DNA of 64,000 nucleotides. It comes from Rhizobium sp. NZLR1 (GTDB lineage: Bacteria; Pseudomonadota; Alphaproteobacteria; Rhizobiales; Rhizobiaceae). Positions 7,764-16,636 of the stretch are shown here, piece after piece. The notes beneath the pieces are model-generated. The model was not told the DNA's origin, did not search any database, and saw only the letters and a program-made list of their open reading frames with translations. The position numbers and the translations under genes are program-made. The DNA is taken from the NCBI RefSeq assembly GCF_017357385.1, contig NZ_CP071632.1, forward strand, positions 253,501 to 317,500, read 5' to 3'. How positions within the stretch are numbered: position 1 is the first letter of the stretch; each line of letters starts with the position of its first letter.

Positions 7764-9194
7764 ATGTCCACCCCATCTTCCCAGACCAAATCAGAAGGAC
7801 GCATGAGCCCACGCTCAGCCGGGGCACTGATCGTGCTCTGTGGCGCGATCTTCCTCGAAGGCATCGATGTCGCCATGCTCAATATCGCGCTGCCGGCGAT
7901 CCGCGCCGATCTCGGCCTGTCGACAACGACGCTCAGCGCCGTCGTCAGCGCCTATGTGCTCGGTTATGCCGGCTTCATGCTGCTTGGCGGCCGCGCCGCC
8001 GATATCTTCGGCAGGAAGCGCGTCTTCCTGACGGCGCTCGCCGTCTTCCTCGCCTTCTCCGGCCTCGGTGGTTTTGCGAGCGAGGGCTGGATGCTGCTCG
8101 TTGCCCGCTTCGTCACCGGTGCAGCTTCCGCCTTCATGACGCCCGCCGGCCTGGCGCTCATCACCGCCAATTTCCCCGAGGGAGCGCAGCGCAACCGGGC
8201 GGTAATGATCTATGCGTCGACGGCGTCGGCCGGCTTCTCGCTCGGCCTTGTCGCCGGCGGCCTGCTTGCCGCGATCGACTGGCGCTGGGTGTTTTTCGCG
8301 CCGGTGGTGCTTGCGGCGAGCCTCCTTGCCGTCGCCCCGCGGCTGATCGTCGACCGGGGTGCGGGAACCGCGCGTGGAAAATTCGATCTATCTGGCGCAG
8401 TGACGCTGACCGGCGCCATGCTGCTTGCCGCCTACGGCGTCACCCGGCTCGAGCATCCTGGCGAGCGCGCGGAATGGACGATCGCCGTCTTTGTGGCAAG
8501 TGCGCTGTTCTGGCTTGCCTTCATTCTGATCGAGCGCTCCTCGGCTGCCCCCTTGGTGCGGCTCGGCATTCTGCGCTCGGGCGCCCTGATCCGCGCCAAT
8601 CTCGGCGCCCTGCTGTTTGCCGGCTCCTTTTTCGGCTTTCAGTTCATCGCCTCCCTGTATCTGCAGGAGCTGCTCGGCTGGACGCCGATGCAGACGAGCC
8701 TGGCGCTGCTGGCGATCGGCATCGACGCGGTGGTTGCGCCGATCCTGACGCCGCGGCTCGTCGACCGCTTCGGCAATGTCTGCGTCATTCTCGGCGGCTT
8801 CCTGCTGGCGCTTGCCTGTTATGCGCTATTCTCTCGCATGGGCTTCGACTGGACCTATGCTGCCATGTTCCCGTCGATGCTCCTGCTCGGCCTTGCCTTC
8901 GCGCTCGGCTATGGCCCGTTGACCATCGTCGCGACCGACGGCATCGCCGAAGACGAGCATGGGCTTGCCAGCGGCTTGGTCAATACCGCGATCCAGTTCG
9001 GAGCCGCGCTCGGCCTTTCCGGCGTCAGCGCCATCGGCGCCTATATTCTGGGCGAAGAAATCTCTCCCGAAGCCCGGCTGGAATCGCTACGTGTGGCGCT
9101 TCTGGTGCCGATGGCGGCTGCAGCCCTCGGCGCGCTGGTCATGGCAACGGGCCTGCGGGGCCGCGGCGGCTCCCGCCGCGAAGCGGTCGCCTGA
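7764..9194 (+). CDS. MFS efflux transporter (DHA2/EmrB-QacA type)
   Basis: A 476-residue inner-membrane drug:H+ antiporter with about 14 hydrophobic segments. The motif-A-like loop GGRAADIFGRKRVFL and the motif-C-like GFSLGLVAGGLLA are visible. The start is at MSTPSS, preceded by GAAGGA; the frame extends upstream without a ribosome site. It is divergent from the HxlR regulator, an arrangement common for inducible efflux. Substrate unknown. Confidence 0.88.
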   Translation: MSTPSSQTKSEGRMSPRSAGALIVLCGAIFLEGIDVAMLNIALPAIRADLGLSTTTLSAVVSAYVLGYAGFMLLGGRAADIFGRKRVFLTALAVFLAFSGLGGFASEGWMLLVARFVTGAASAFMTPAGLALITANFPEGAQRNRAVMIYASTASAGFSLGLVAGGLLAAIDWRWVFFAPVVLAASLLAVAPRLIVDRGAGTARGKFDLSGAVTLTGAMLLAAYGVTRLEHPGERAEWTIAVFVASALFWLAFILIERSSAAPLVRLGILRSGALIRANLGALLFAGSFFGFQFIASLYLQELLGWTPMQTSLALLAIGIDAVVAPILTPRLVDRFGNVCVILGGFLLALACYALFSRMGFDWTYAAMFPSMLLLGLAFALGYGPLTIVATDGIAEDEHGLASGLVNTAIQFGAALGLSGVSAIGAYILGEEISPEARLESLRVALLVPMAAAALGALVMATGLRGRGGSRREAVA

Positions 9195-9282
9195 CCATGC
9201 TCGGCAAGGCTACGCATCGTGGCCTTGCCACCTCGACAGCGGCGATCATTCCGCTAGATCATCGGCAAACGGGAGAAATATC

Positions 9283-9735
9283 ATGACAGCGCAAACCCTA
9301 CCCATGGAAGGCGGCTGCCGTTGCGGCCAGGTGCGGTTGAAGATCAGCGCGCCGCCGCTGCTGACCATGGCCTGTCATTGCACAGGCTGCCAGAGGATGA
9401 CCGCGAGCGCCTATTCGTTGAGCGCCGCCATCCCCAGTGAAGGCTTCGAGGTGACGAAAGGCGAGCCCGTCATCGGCGGCCTGCACGGCGTTACGAAACA
9501 CTATTTTTGCCCGCATTGCATGAGCTGGATGTTCACCCGCCCCGAAGGCATGGACTGGTTCGTCAACCTGCGTGTGACCATGCTCGACGATCCCAGCTGG
9601 TTCACCCCCTTCATCGAGACCTGGACGAGCGAGAAGCTGGCCTTTGCCGAGACCGGCGCCGTGCACAGCTACGAGGCGCTGCCCGAGATGGAAGCCTATG
9701 AGGGGCTGGTGAAGGAGTATATGGGCAGGGGATGA
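9283..9735 (+). CDS. GFA-domain protein (glutathione-dependent formaldehyde-activating enzyme family)
   Basis: A 150-residue zinc protein of the GFA/CENP-V family. Its zinc ligands are visible in CRCGQVRLKI, CHCTGCQRM and YFCPHCMSWMF. Some relatives accelerate S-hydroxymethylglutathione formation; most have no assigned substrate. A clear GGGAGA site precedes the ATG. It lies 88 bases after the MFS gene and may be read through from it. Confidence 0.88.
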   Translation: MTAQTLPMEGGCRCGQVRLKISAPPLLTMACHCTGCQRMTASAYSLSAAIPSEGFEVTKGEPVIGGLHGVTKHYFCPHCMSWMFTRPEGMDWFVNLRVTMLDDPSWFTPFIETWTSEKLAFAETGAVHSYEALPEMEAYEGLVKEYMGRG

Positions 9736-9739
9736 CGGC

Positions 9740-10039
9740 TCAGAAGCCCTGAAAGAGAAAATCCAGGGCGCTGGTGATACGATCGCTGTCGGAGGTGAGA
9801 TCCGCGGCGACGACGCCGATCTCTTTAATGGAAATCGCACCGACAAATTGGGTCGCCATCACGTATGGCACGTCGTTGATCACAAATTGCGGATTGAGCT
9901 GGCGCATTATTTTGGGAAGAGCTTGCAGCGGAAGCATCGGTGCCATGATCCGCGTCGTCAGCTCGCCATGCAGATCTGACTGCAGATCGAGAGCAAGCGC
10001 ATCGGTATGCACGAGATTGTAGACGTGAAACCGTGCCAT
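9740..10039 (-). CDS. ccdB: CcdB-family toxin
   Basis: A 99-residue homologue of the CcdB gyrase poison. The landmarks are the N-terminal FHVYNL, VQSD-like LQSDL, the basic/hydrophobic strand ending in MAPML, and the C-terminal DSDRITSALDFLFQGF, which aligns with the CcdB tail ending LMFWGI. It acts on GyrA in the cytoplasm when free of antitoxin. Its ATG overlaps the ccdA stop by one base (TGATG), the usual coupling. Full length. The upstream frame to 10129 is a shadow of ccdA. Confidence 0.88.
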   Translation of the reverse strand: MARFHVYNLVHTDALALDLQSDLHGELTTRIMAPMLPLQALPKIMRQLNPQFVINDVPYVMATQFVGAISIKEIGVVAADLTSDSDRITSALDFLFQGF

Positions 10040-10269
10040 CAGAATTGGCGATATTTCCGAAACGGCAGGCCGTGCTTTTCGACATAGGCGTTGGAAGCGG
10101 CGATAGCCTCGGCATTCTCGATACGCCACAGCCGCTCGCGTTCCGCCTTTATGGCTTTCGCGATTCCATCTTCCGCCGCCCTGGATATATTGATCTTGAG
10201 GTCGCGCGCCTGCGAGACGAGACCTTCATCGAGAGAGAGGTTCGCTGCTTTTCTCGCATGCTGCGCCAT
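10039..10269 (-). CDS. ccdA: CcdA-family antitoxin
   Basis: A 76-residue antitoxin. The N-terminal ribbon-helix-helix part (KAANLSLDEGLVSQARDL) binds DNA, and the C-terminal tail (NAEAIAASNAYVEKHGLPF) binds the toxin, as in F-plasmid CcdA. A strong AAGGAG precedes the ATG. A perfect 9-bp inverted repeat overlaps the predicted -10 just upstream, consistent with autorepression. The pair sits directly downstream of lepA. Confidence 0.9.
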   Translation of the reverse strand: MAQHARKAANLSLDEGLVSQARDLKINISRAAEDGIAKAIKAERERLWRIENAEAIAASNAYVEKHGLPFRKYRQF

Positions 10270-10285
10270 GACGATCTCCTTGGTT

Positions 10286-10310
10286 TGATGCGCACACTAT
10301 ATGCGCATCA
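10286..10310 (-). promoter_or_regulatory. ccdAB operator/promoter
   Basis: TGATGCGCA (10286-10294) and its exact reverse complement (10302-10310) flank a seven-base centre. On the minus strand the centre reads TATAGTG, a good -10. The repeat ends 17 bases before the ccdA start, the expected place for a CcdA/CcdAB operator. Confidence 0.65.
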
Positions 10311-10327
10311 GATGCCATTGAGAAGCG

Positions 10328-12160
10328 TTACTCGTCGCCCATCTTCAGCGCTGCAATAAACGCTTCCTGCGGAATCTCGACCTTGCCGAACTGGCGCATG
10401 CGCTTCTTGCCAGCCTTCTGCTTGTCGAGCAGCTTGCGCTTGCGGGTGGCGTCGCCGCCGTAGCATTTCGCCGTCACGTCCTTGCGCAACGCCGAGATGG
10501 TCTCGCGGGCGATGACATTGCCGCCGATCGCCGCCTGGATCGGAATCTTGAACATGTGCTTCGGGATCAGCTCCTTGAGCTTTTCGCACATGTCGCGGCC
10601 GCGCTTTTCGGCCGCCGTCCGGTGCACCATCATCGATAGCGCGTCGACCGGCTCGCCATTGACGAGGATCGACATCTTCACCAGGTTGCCCTCGCGGTGG
10701 TCGGTCAGCGTATAGTCGAAGGAGGCGTAGCCCTTCGAGATCGACTTCAGCCGATCGTAGAAATCGAAGACGACTTCATTGAGCGGCAAGTCATAGGTCA
10801 GCATCGCGCGCGTGCCGACATAGGTGAGTTCGATCTGGATGCCGCGGCGGTCCTGGCAAAGCTTCAGAATGCCACCGAGATAATCGTCTGGTGTGAGGAT
10901 CGTCGCGCGGATCCACGGTTCGTGGATTTCGGAGATCTTGACGACATCGGGCATGTCGGCCGGGTTGTGCAGCTCGCGCTCCGTGCCGTCGGTCATGAAC
11001 ATCTTGTAGACGACGGAGGGTGCGGTGGCGATGAGGTCGAGGTCGAACTCGCGCTCCAGCCGCTCCTGGATGATTTCGAGATGCAGGAGGCCGAGGAAGC
11101 CGCAACGGAAGCCGAAGCCGAGGGCGGCCGACGATTCCATCTCGAAGGAAAACGATGCGTCGTTGAGGCGAAGCTTGCCCATGGCGGCGCGCAAATCCTC
11201 GAAATCGGCGGCATCAACCGGGAACAGGCCGCAGAACACCACCGGCTGCGCCGGCTTGAAGCCAGGCAGCGCCTGGGCGGTCGGCCGCTTGTCCTCAGTG
11301 ATCGTATCGCCGACGCGGGTATCGGCCACTTCCTTGATCGAGGCGGTGATGAAACCGATCTCGCCGGGGCCGAGGCTGTCGATATTGACCATCTTCGGCG
11401 TCAGCACGCCGACGCGCTCCACCTGGTATTTCGCATCGGTGCCCATCATGCGGATCGTCTGACCCTTGGTCAGCACGCCATCGATGATGCGCACGAGAAC
11501 CATGACGCCGAGATAGGTGTCGTACCAGCTGTCGACCAGCAGCGCCTTCAGCGGCGCTTTTTCGCCGCCGGGGCTCTTCGGCGCCGGCAGCTTGTTAACG
11601 ATCGCCTCCAGCACGTCGGGAATGCCGAGACCGGTCTTGGCCGAAATCAGCACGGCCTCCGAAGCGTCGATGCCGATCACTTCCTCGATCTGCTCCCTGA
11701 TGCGGTCGGGTTCGGCGGCCGGCAGGTCGATCTTGTTGAGGACGGTGACGATTTCGTGGTTGTTGTCGATCGCCTGGTAGACGTTGGCGAGCGTCTGCGC
11801 CTCGACGCCCTGGCTGGCGTCGACGACGAGCAGCGAGCCCTCGCAGGCCGATAGCGACCGCGAGACTTCGTAGGCGAAGTCGACATGGCCGGGCGTGTCG
11901 ATCAGGTTGAGAATATATTTCTCGCCATTGTTCGCCTGGTAATGCAGGCGCACGGTCTGGGCCTTGATGGTGATGCCGCGCTCGCGCTCGATATCCATAT
12001 TGTCGAGCACCTGCTCGGACATTTCGCGCTCGGCAAGGCCGCCCGTCGTCTGGATCAGCCGGTCGGCCAGCGTCGATTTGCCGTGGTCGATGTGGGCCAC
12101 GATCGAAAAGTTGCGGATATGGGACAGCGGAGTGGTGGAATTGGTGCTCATGCGCGCCAT
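10328..12160 (-). CDS. lepA: elongation factor 4 (LepA), ribosomal back-translocase GTPase
   Basis: A 610-residue translational GTPase. G1 is AHIDHGKST, the switch region has [12 protein letters not shown]3 is DTPGH and G4 is NKID. The LepA-specific C-terminal domain ends with [17 protein letters not shown]. It remodels ribosomes during elongation and initiation. Full family length. An alternative ATG at 12151 (MSTNST) is equally plausible. Highly typical of Rhizobium. Confidence 0.97.
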   Translation of the reverse strand: MARMSTNSTTPLSHIRNFSIVAHIDHGKSTLADRLIQTTGGLAEREMSEQVLDNMDIERERGITIKAQTVRLHYQANNGEKYILNLIDTPGHVDFAYEVSRSLSACEGSLLVVDASQGVEAQTLANVYQAIDNNHEIVTVLNKIDLPAAEPDRIREQIEEVIGIDASEAVLISAKTGLGIPDVLEAIVNKLPAPKSPGGEKAPLKALLVDSWYDTYLGVMVLVRIIDGVLTKGQTIRMMGTDAKYQVERVGVLTPKMVNIDSLGPGEIGFITASIKEVADTRVGDTITEDKRPTAQALPGFKPAQPVVFCGLFPVDAADFEDLRAAMGKLRLNDASFSFEMESSAALGFGFRCGFLGLLHLEIIQERLEREFDLDLIATAPSVVYKMFMTDGTERELHNPADMPDVVKISEIHEPWIRATILTPDDYLGGILKLCQDRRGIQIELTYVGTRAMLTYDLPLNEVVFDFYDRLKSISKGYASFDYTLTDHREGNLVKMSILVNGEPVDALSMMVHRTAAEKRGRDMCEKLKELIPKHMFKIPIQAAIGGNVIARETISALRKDVTAKCYGGDATRKRKLLDKQKAGKKRMRQFGKVEIPQEAFIAALKMGDE

Positions 12161-12237
12161 ATAGCAGCGCCGCCCCCTGCCGCAAAGCGGTAATTATCCC
12201 GCTGTTTACGCTATTTTGTCGGCCGGTCGGGCGCGGA

Positions 12238-12936
12238 TCAGACCGGCCACGTCTCCAGCCGCCAGGCTGAATCCCAGAACATCCATTCATATTGCGAGGC
12301 GCGCACGAAGACATCGCTCATCTCGGCGCGCTCCACCGGTGACGCGGCGCGGGCGGCAATGTCGGTCAGCGCGATCACCTCGCGGGCACCGGCGGCAAAT
12401 TGCGGATCGCCATAGGTGTTGATCCAGGCCTGGAAGGCGTTGCCCTCGATCGCCGGCCGGTTCTTGATCGCCTCGCCGACGTGCCAGTAGATCCAGAAGC
12501 AGGGAAGGATGGAAGAAAGCGCCACCGCGTAGGAGCGGTGATAGGCGGTGGCAAGCAGGAAGTTGGTATAGGCAAAGCAGGCAGGCGAGGGTTCGGCTGA
12601 TGTCACATCCGCGGAGGTGATGCCGAACTGGGTGAGGAAGCCTGCATGCAGGCCCTGCTCGACGGTGATCGCCTTCTGCGCCGAACCGAGGAAGCGCAGC
12701 ACCTGCGCATTGTCGGGCGCCTTGGCCGCGACGATCGCCAGGCAGCGCGCATAATGCTTCAGGTAGAGCGCATCCTGCAGAATGTAGTGCCGGAAAACCT
12801 CCGGCGGTAGCGTGCCGTCGGACAGGCGGGTAAGAAGCGGCAAGACCTCGATCTTGGCCATAACGGGCGCGATCCTGTCCCAGGCGGCGGCCGTGAAGCT
12901 TGCCGTCAGTTCGGTGCTCTGCGTGCTGGCGTCCAT
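12238..12936 (-). CDS. tenA: TenA family protein (thiaminase II / aminopyrimidine aminohydrolase)
   Basis: A 232-residue all-helical TenA protein that hydrolyses aminopyrimidine thiamin breakdown products for salvage. Active-site residues align with Bacillus TenA: Asp55 (ILQDALYL), Tyr123 (FAYTNFL), nucleophile Cys146 (LPCFWIY) and a C-terminal Glu217 (QYEWMFW). The start is at MDASTQ, preceded by GGGAGA; the ORF runs further upstream without a ribosome site. It is divergent from an XRE-cupin regulator. No other thiamin genes are adjacent. Confidence 0.88.
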   Translation of the reverse strand: MDASTQSTELTASFTAAAWDRIAPVMAKIEVLPLLTRLSDGTLPPEVFRHYILQDALYLKHYARCLAIVAAKAPDNAQVLRFLGSAQKAITVEQGLHAGFLTQFGITSADVTSAEPSPACFAYTNFLLATAYHRSYAVALSSILPCFWIYWHVGEAIKNRPAIEGNAFQAWINTYGDPQFAAGAREVIALTDIAARAASPVERAEMSDVFVRASQYEWMFWDSAWRLETWPV

Positions 12937-13062
12937 CGTTTTCTCCCATCTGGATTGCGCTGCCATATATCGGCGAGGCTGTGGCGAAAGCAAGGTCAGC
13001 GCCGACCGCCTGAAGAGAGTTGATTCCATCATCGGATCATGTATTTCTCTTATAGTGGAATC

Positions 13063-13644
13063 ATGGATCTAGAGATGGAAGACCAACTGGAACAGGCAAT
13101 CGGCATCCGCATCCGCAAGCTGCGGCTGGAAAAGGGCTTGACGCTGGAGGATCTTGCCGCGTTTTCCGGCGTCAGCCGGGCGATGATTTCGCGCATCGAG
13201 CGGGCGGAGGCGAGCCCGACCGCCTCGCTGCTGGCCAGAATTTGCGCCGCCCTCGGCCTGTCGCTCTCGGCCTTCTTCGCGGAGGAAGGGCAGCAGGCCT
13301 CGCCGCTTGCCCGCCGGCAGGAGCAGCAGGTCTGGCGCGACCCGGAGACCGGTTATCTCAGAAGGTCTGTGTCGGCTCCGGGCACCGCCTCCGATGTCGA
13401 CATCGTCGAAGTCGAATTTCCGGCCGGCGCCCGCGTCAGCTTCCCCCCGCATGCCAGCGCCCATGGCATGACCCAGCATGTCTGGCTGTTCGACGGCGAG
13501 CTGGAGATGACGGCGGGGGAGGTGGTCTATCGGCTGCGCCCCGGCGATTGTCTCTTCATGCCCGTCGGCGAGGGCCATGTCTTCCACAATCCCGGCCATG
13601 CCCCGGCGAGCTATTGCGTCGTGCTCGATCGCGGCGGCCGCTAA
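13063..13644 (+). CDS. XRE-family regulator with C-terminal cupin
   Basis: A 193-residue two-domain regulator. An N-terminal helix-turn-helix has the recognition helix GVSRAMISRIERAEASPT, and a C-terminal cupin includes GMTQHVWLFDGELEMT and LRPGDCLFMPVGEGHVFHN, likely the ligand-sensing part. It is followed 24 bases later by a GNAT gene, a common pair. Start choice is uncertain: 13063 follows a TATAGT box so closely that the mRNA could be leaderless; 13039 and 13075 are alternatives. Confidence 0.85.
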   Translation: MDLEMEDQLEQAIGIRIRKLRLEKGLTLEDLAAFSGVSRAMISRIERAEASPTASLLARICAALGLSLSAFFAEEGQQASPLARRQEQQVWRDPETGYLRRSVSAPGTASDVDIVEVEFPAGARVSFPPHASAHGMTQHVWLFDGELEMTAGEVVYRLRPGDCLFMPVGEGHVFHNPGHAPASYCVVLDRGGR

Positions 13645-13667
13645 CAGCTTCATTTCAGGAGAACAGC

Positions 13668-14186
13668 ATGGCCGACATTCGTACCCTTTCTGCCGAGGAG
13701 GCGCGCGCCGCCATTCCGGCGCTGGCGCAGGTGCTTGCCGATTGCGTCGCGGGCGGCGCTTCCGTCGGCTTCATGCAACCTTACGGGTCTGAGGATGCCG
13801 TGCCCTATTGGCGCGATGTCGCCGATGCGGTCGCCTCCGGCGGGAACCTGCTGCTGGTCGCCGAACTCGACGGTCAGATCGTCGGCACGGTGCAGGTAGG
13901 CGCCGCGCAGATGCCGAACCAGCCGCATCGCGGCGATCTGAAGAAGCTCTTGGTGCATCGCTCCGCCCGCGGGCGTGGCCTTGCCCGGCTGCTGATGGAT
14001 GCCGCCGAGCGCGAGGCGGCAAGGCGTGGCAAGACCTTGCTGGTGCTTGATACGGCAACCGGCAGCGATGCCGAGGCGATCTATCCGCGCCTCGGCTGGC
14101 AGCGCGTCGGTGTCATCCCGGATTATGCGCTGTGGCCGCAAGGCGGCTTCTGCGATACCACCCTGTTCTATAAGCGGCTCGCCTGA
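13668..14186 (+). CDS. GNAT-family N-acetyltransferase
   Basis: A 172-residue acetyltransferase. The acetyl-CoA loop is seen in KKLLVHRSARGRGLARLLM, followed by DTATGSDAEAIYPRLGW. AGGAGA precedes the ATG. It lies 23 bases after the XRE-cupin gene in the same direction, so co-expression and control by that regulator are likely. The acceptor (antibiotic, amino acid or protein amine) is unknown. Confidence 0.88.
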   Translation: MADIRTLSAEEARAAIPALAQVLADCVAGGASVGFMQPYGSEDAVPYWRDVADAVASGGNLLLVAELDGQIVGTVQVGAAQMPNQPHRGDLKKLLVHRSARGRGLARLLMDAAEREAARRGKTLLVLDTATGSDAEAIYPRLGWQRVGVIPDYALWPQGGFCDTTLFYKRLA

Positions 14187-14215
14187 TTGCGCCGGCCCGG
14201 CTCATCCCAGACGGC

Positions 14216-14827
14216 TTATCGCGGATGGCTGAAGGCGGAAAGCGTCTCGTGCAGCCTGGCGCCCGCCGTCCATTGCGCCGCATTCCAGCCGAACTGCCGC
14301 GCCGCTTCGATATTTTCCACCATATCGTCGATAAAGGCGATCTCGCCGGGCAGGGCCCCGGCCCGCTCGGTCGCCAGCCGGAAAAACTCAGGCGAAGGTT
14401 TGCGGTGTCCGAGCGCTGCGGAGTAGAGGATGCGGTCGAAATGCGCGCCGAGGCCGGCCTCTTCCATCAGGTAGCGCGCCCGCCGGTGCTCCTGGTTGGT
14501 CGCCAGGAAAAGCGTGATGCCGCTTTGCCGGAGCGCGGCAAGCTCTTTCAGCAAGTCGAGATCGAGGCGGCGATCGTTTTCGAACCAGTATTCCATCAGC
14601 GTCGCGGCGCTGAGATGGGGCGCGATCTTTGCCAGCACTTTGGCAAGCCCGGGCTCCAACGCTTCGCGGCCGATAATGATATCGCCCCAGCAAGTCTGGA
14701 AGAATTCCTGCTGCAGCAGCTCGAGGCGCAGTCCGAGATCGCGTTCGAGATAGGTGAAGTGCGGCAGGCCGTCGGCCGGCCGGCCATGAATGAGCACGCC
14801 GTCAATATCGACCATCAGCACTTTCAT
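14216..14827 (-). CDS. HAD-superfamily hydrolase (subfamily IA)
   Basis: A 203-residue phosphatase-like protein. Motif I is MVDIDGVL (Asp7 and Asp9), motif II is LFLATNQ, and motifs III/IV are GHRKPSPEFF and IAFIDDMVENI. The helical cap between motifs I and II marks subfamily IA. Substrate unknown. It converges with the GNAT gene (29-base gap) and is divergent from the histone-deacetylase-like gene. Confidence 0.87.
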   Translation of the reverse strand: MKVLMVDIDGVLIHGRPADGLPHFTYLERDLGLRLELLQQEFFQTCWGDIIIGREALEPGLAKVLAKIAPHLSAATLMEYWFENDRRLDLDLLKELAALRQSGITLFLATNQEHRRARYLMEEAGLGAHFDRILYSAALGHRKPSPEFFRLATERAGALPGEIAFIDDMVENIEAARQFGWNAAQWTAGARLHETLSAFSHPR

Positions 14828-14959
14828 GCGGGAAATTTCCTCGTTCTCAAAACACTGGTGAAGGTGGCGTTATCTGCCTCGGCGATCAATGCCTCCTGCG
14901 GCTTTTTTGCTGGGGTCAACCCGTGTAAATCTCGACTTCAACCAACGGCAGGATCTGAA

Positions 14960-15985
14960 ATGCGCGTCATCTATTCCGAAGACCACAAGCTGCGCGACGC
15001 CAGGACCGAGCTTTACGCCGGTCAACTGGTGACGCCCTTCGAGGCGCCGTTCCGGGCCGAATGGATCCTCGCGGCGGTGAAGGAGGCGGGCTTTGCCGAT
15101 GTCGTCGCGCCCGGTGCGCACGGGCTGGAAACGGCTGGGAAGGTGCATGATCCCGCCTATCTCGATTTTCTCGCCACCGTCTGGGACCGCTGGGTGGCGG
15201 CCGGGTTCGAAGGGGAGGCGATCGCCAATTCCTTCCCGGTGCGCCGCACCAGCCAGCGTGTGCCCGAAAATATCGTCGGCGCGATCGGCCATTATGCCAA
15301 TGCCGCCGACACCTCGATCACCAAGGGCTCTTATGAGGCGGCGATCGCCTCGATGCGCTGCGCGGTGTCAGGCGCCGACTGGCTGACGCAGGGTCATCGT
15401 TTCGCCTTCGCGCTCTGCCGCCCGCCCGGCCACCATGCCGGCATCGATCTCTTCGGCGGCTATTGCTTCATCAACAATTCGGGCGTGGCGGCGCAGCGGC
15501 TGCTCGACCGCGGCGCGAAAAAGGTCGCCGTGCTCGACGTCGATTTCCACCATGGCAACGGCACGCAGGATCTCTTCTATCACAGAGGCGATGTCTTCAC
15601 TGCCTCGCTGCATGGCGATCCTATGCAGGCCTTTCCCTATTTCCTCGGCCATGCCGACGAGGAAGGCGAGGGGGATGGCACCGGCGCCAACCGCAATTAT
15701 CCGATGCCGCCGGGCACGCCCTGGGAGGTCTGGTCTTCGGCCCTTGCCGATGCGCTCGCCCGCATCAAGGCCTTCGGCGCCGAGGCGATCGTCGTGGCGC
15801 TCGGCGTCGATACTTTCGAACGCGACCCGATCTCCTTTTTCAGCCTGACCTCTGACGATTTCACCCGCATGGGGGCGATGATCGCCGCTGCCGGCCTGCC
15901 GGTGCTGACCTGCATGGAGGGCGGTTACGGTGTGCCGGAGATCGGGCTCAACGTTGCCAATGTCCTCAAGGGTCTGGAAGCCTGA
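14960..15985 (+). CDS. acetylpolyamine amidohydrolase / histone deacetylase family protein
   Basis: A 341-residue zinc deacetylase of the bacterial HDAC-like family, matching AphA length. Key segments are RPPGHHAGIDLFGGYCFINN (charge-relay His pair), VLDVDFHHGNGTQ (zinc Asp and His), ALGVDTFERDP (third zinc Asp) and EGGYGVPEIG. It removes acetyl groups from acetylated polyamines or lysine side chains. The start at 14960 (MRVIYSEDH) is chosen over a long upstream frame that is antisense to the HAD gene. The recX gene begins nine bases after its stop. Confidence 0.9.
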   Translation: MRVIYSEDHKLRDARTELYAGQLVTPFEAPFRAEWILAAVKEAGFADVVAPGAHGLETAGKVHDPAYLDFLATVWDRWVAAGFEGEAIANSFPVRRTSQRVPENIVGAIGHYANAADTSITKGSYEAAIASMRCAVSGADWLTQGHRFAFALCRPPGHHAGIDLFGGYCFINNSGVAAQRLLDRGAKKVAVLDVDFHHGNGTQDLFYHRGDVFTASLHGDPMQAFPYFLGHADEEGEGDGTGANRNYPMPPGTPWEVWSSALADALARIKAFGAEAIVVALGVDTFERDPISFFSLTSDDFTRMGAMIAAAGLPVLTCMEGGYGVPEIGLNVANVLKGLEA

Positions 15986-15994
15986 TTGCTTGAT

Positions 15995-16546
15995 ATGACC
16001 GACGAGACCGTTCCATCCGATATCCCGACACCCCGCATGCTGAGCTGGGCGCGCAACTCCGCCATCTATCGCCTGGAGCGGCGGATGATGACGGAAAAGC
16101 AGCTCTTCGACGCCATCACCCGCAAGGCCAGGGAGAAGTTCGAGGATATCAGCGCGGCGCAACTCAAGGCCGTTGCCGATTTCGCCGTCAAATTTGCCTA
16201 TGACAACAAGGTGCTCGACGATAGCGCCTATGCCGAGATCAGCACGCGCTCTGCCATGCGCGGCGGCAAATCGAAACGCGCGATCGCCCGGAAACTGACA
16301 GCCAAGGGTGTCTCCAGCGACAAGGTCGAGACGGCACTTGAGGAGGCTGACGATCTCTATGCCGCGGCGATATTTGCCCGCAAGCGCGCCTTCGGTCCCT
16401 TCCGCCGGGTCGAGCTCGACGACAAGCGAAAAGCCAAGGAGCTATCGGCCTTCGCCCGCAACGGCTTCAGCTTCGAGATCGGCAAGAAGGTCTTCGAAAT
16501 GAGCTTCGACGACGCCGAAGAGGTGATCCTCTCCGGCCGCCTCTGA
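15995..16546 (+). CDS. recX: RecX-family regulatory protein
   Basis: A 183-residue RecX-like protein, expected to bind and modulate RecA filaments. It is Lys/Arg-rich with the tandem three-helix pattern RLERRMMTEKQLFDAITRK, then SAMRGGKSKRAIARKL and ARKRAFGPFRR. It starts at an ATG nine bases after the preceding stop; a TTG at 15986 is the alternative. Coupled to the deacetylase gene rather than to recA, as often seen in rhizobia. No SOS box is visible here. Confidence 0.8.
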   Translation: MTDETVPSDIPTPRMLSWARNSAIYRLERRMMTEKQLFDAITRKAREKFEDISAAQLKAVADFAVKFAYDNKVLDDSAYAEISTRSAMRGGKSKRAIARKLTAKGVSSDKVETALEEADDLYAAAIFARKRAFGPFRRVELDDKRKAKELSAFARNGFSFEIGKKVFEMSFDDAEEVILSGRL

Positions 16547-16636
16547 TGCATCAGGTCTTTTGCTGCCCGGATCAGAAGTTTGAATTTGTCCGCCGCAAAT
16601 CGCCTTCGTATGAAGAGCGCTCAATCGGAGACGCAC

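Noticed and set aside
10697..11854. 385-codon plus-strand ORF across lepA
   Set aside because: It is exactly antisense to the certain lepA gene, has a repetitive His/Asp/Arg-rich shadow composition and no ribosome site.
14225..14959. N-terminal extension of the acetylpolyamine amidohydrolase
   Set aside because: The extension is antisense to the HAD gene; the family's normal N-terminus begins at 14960.
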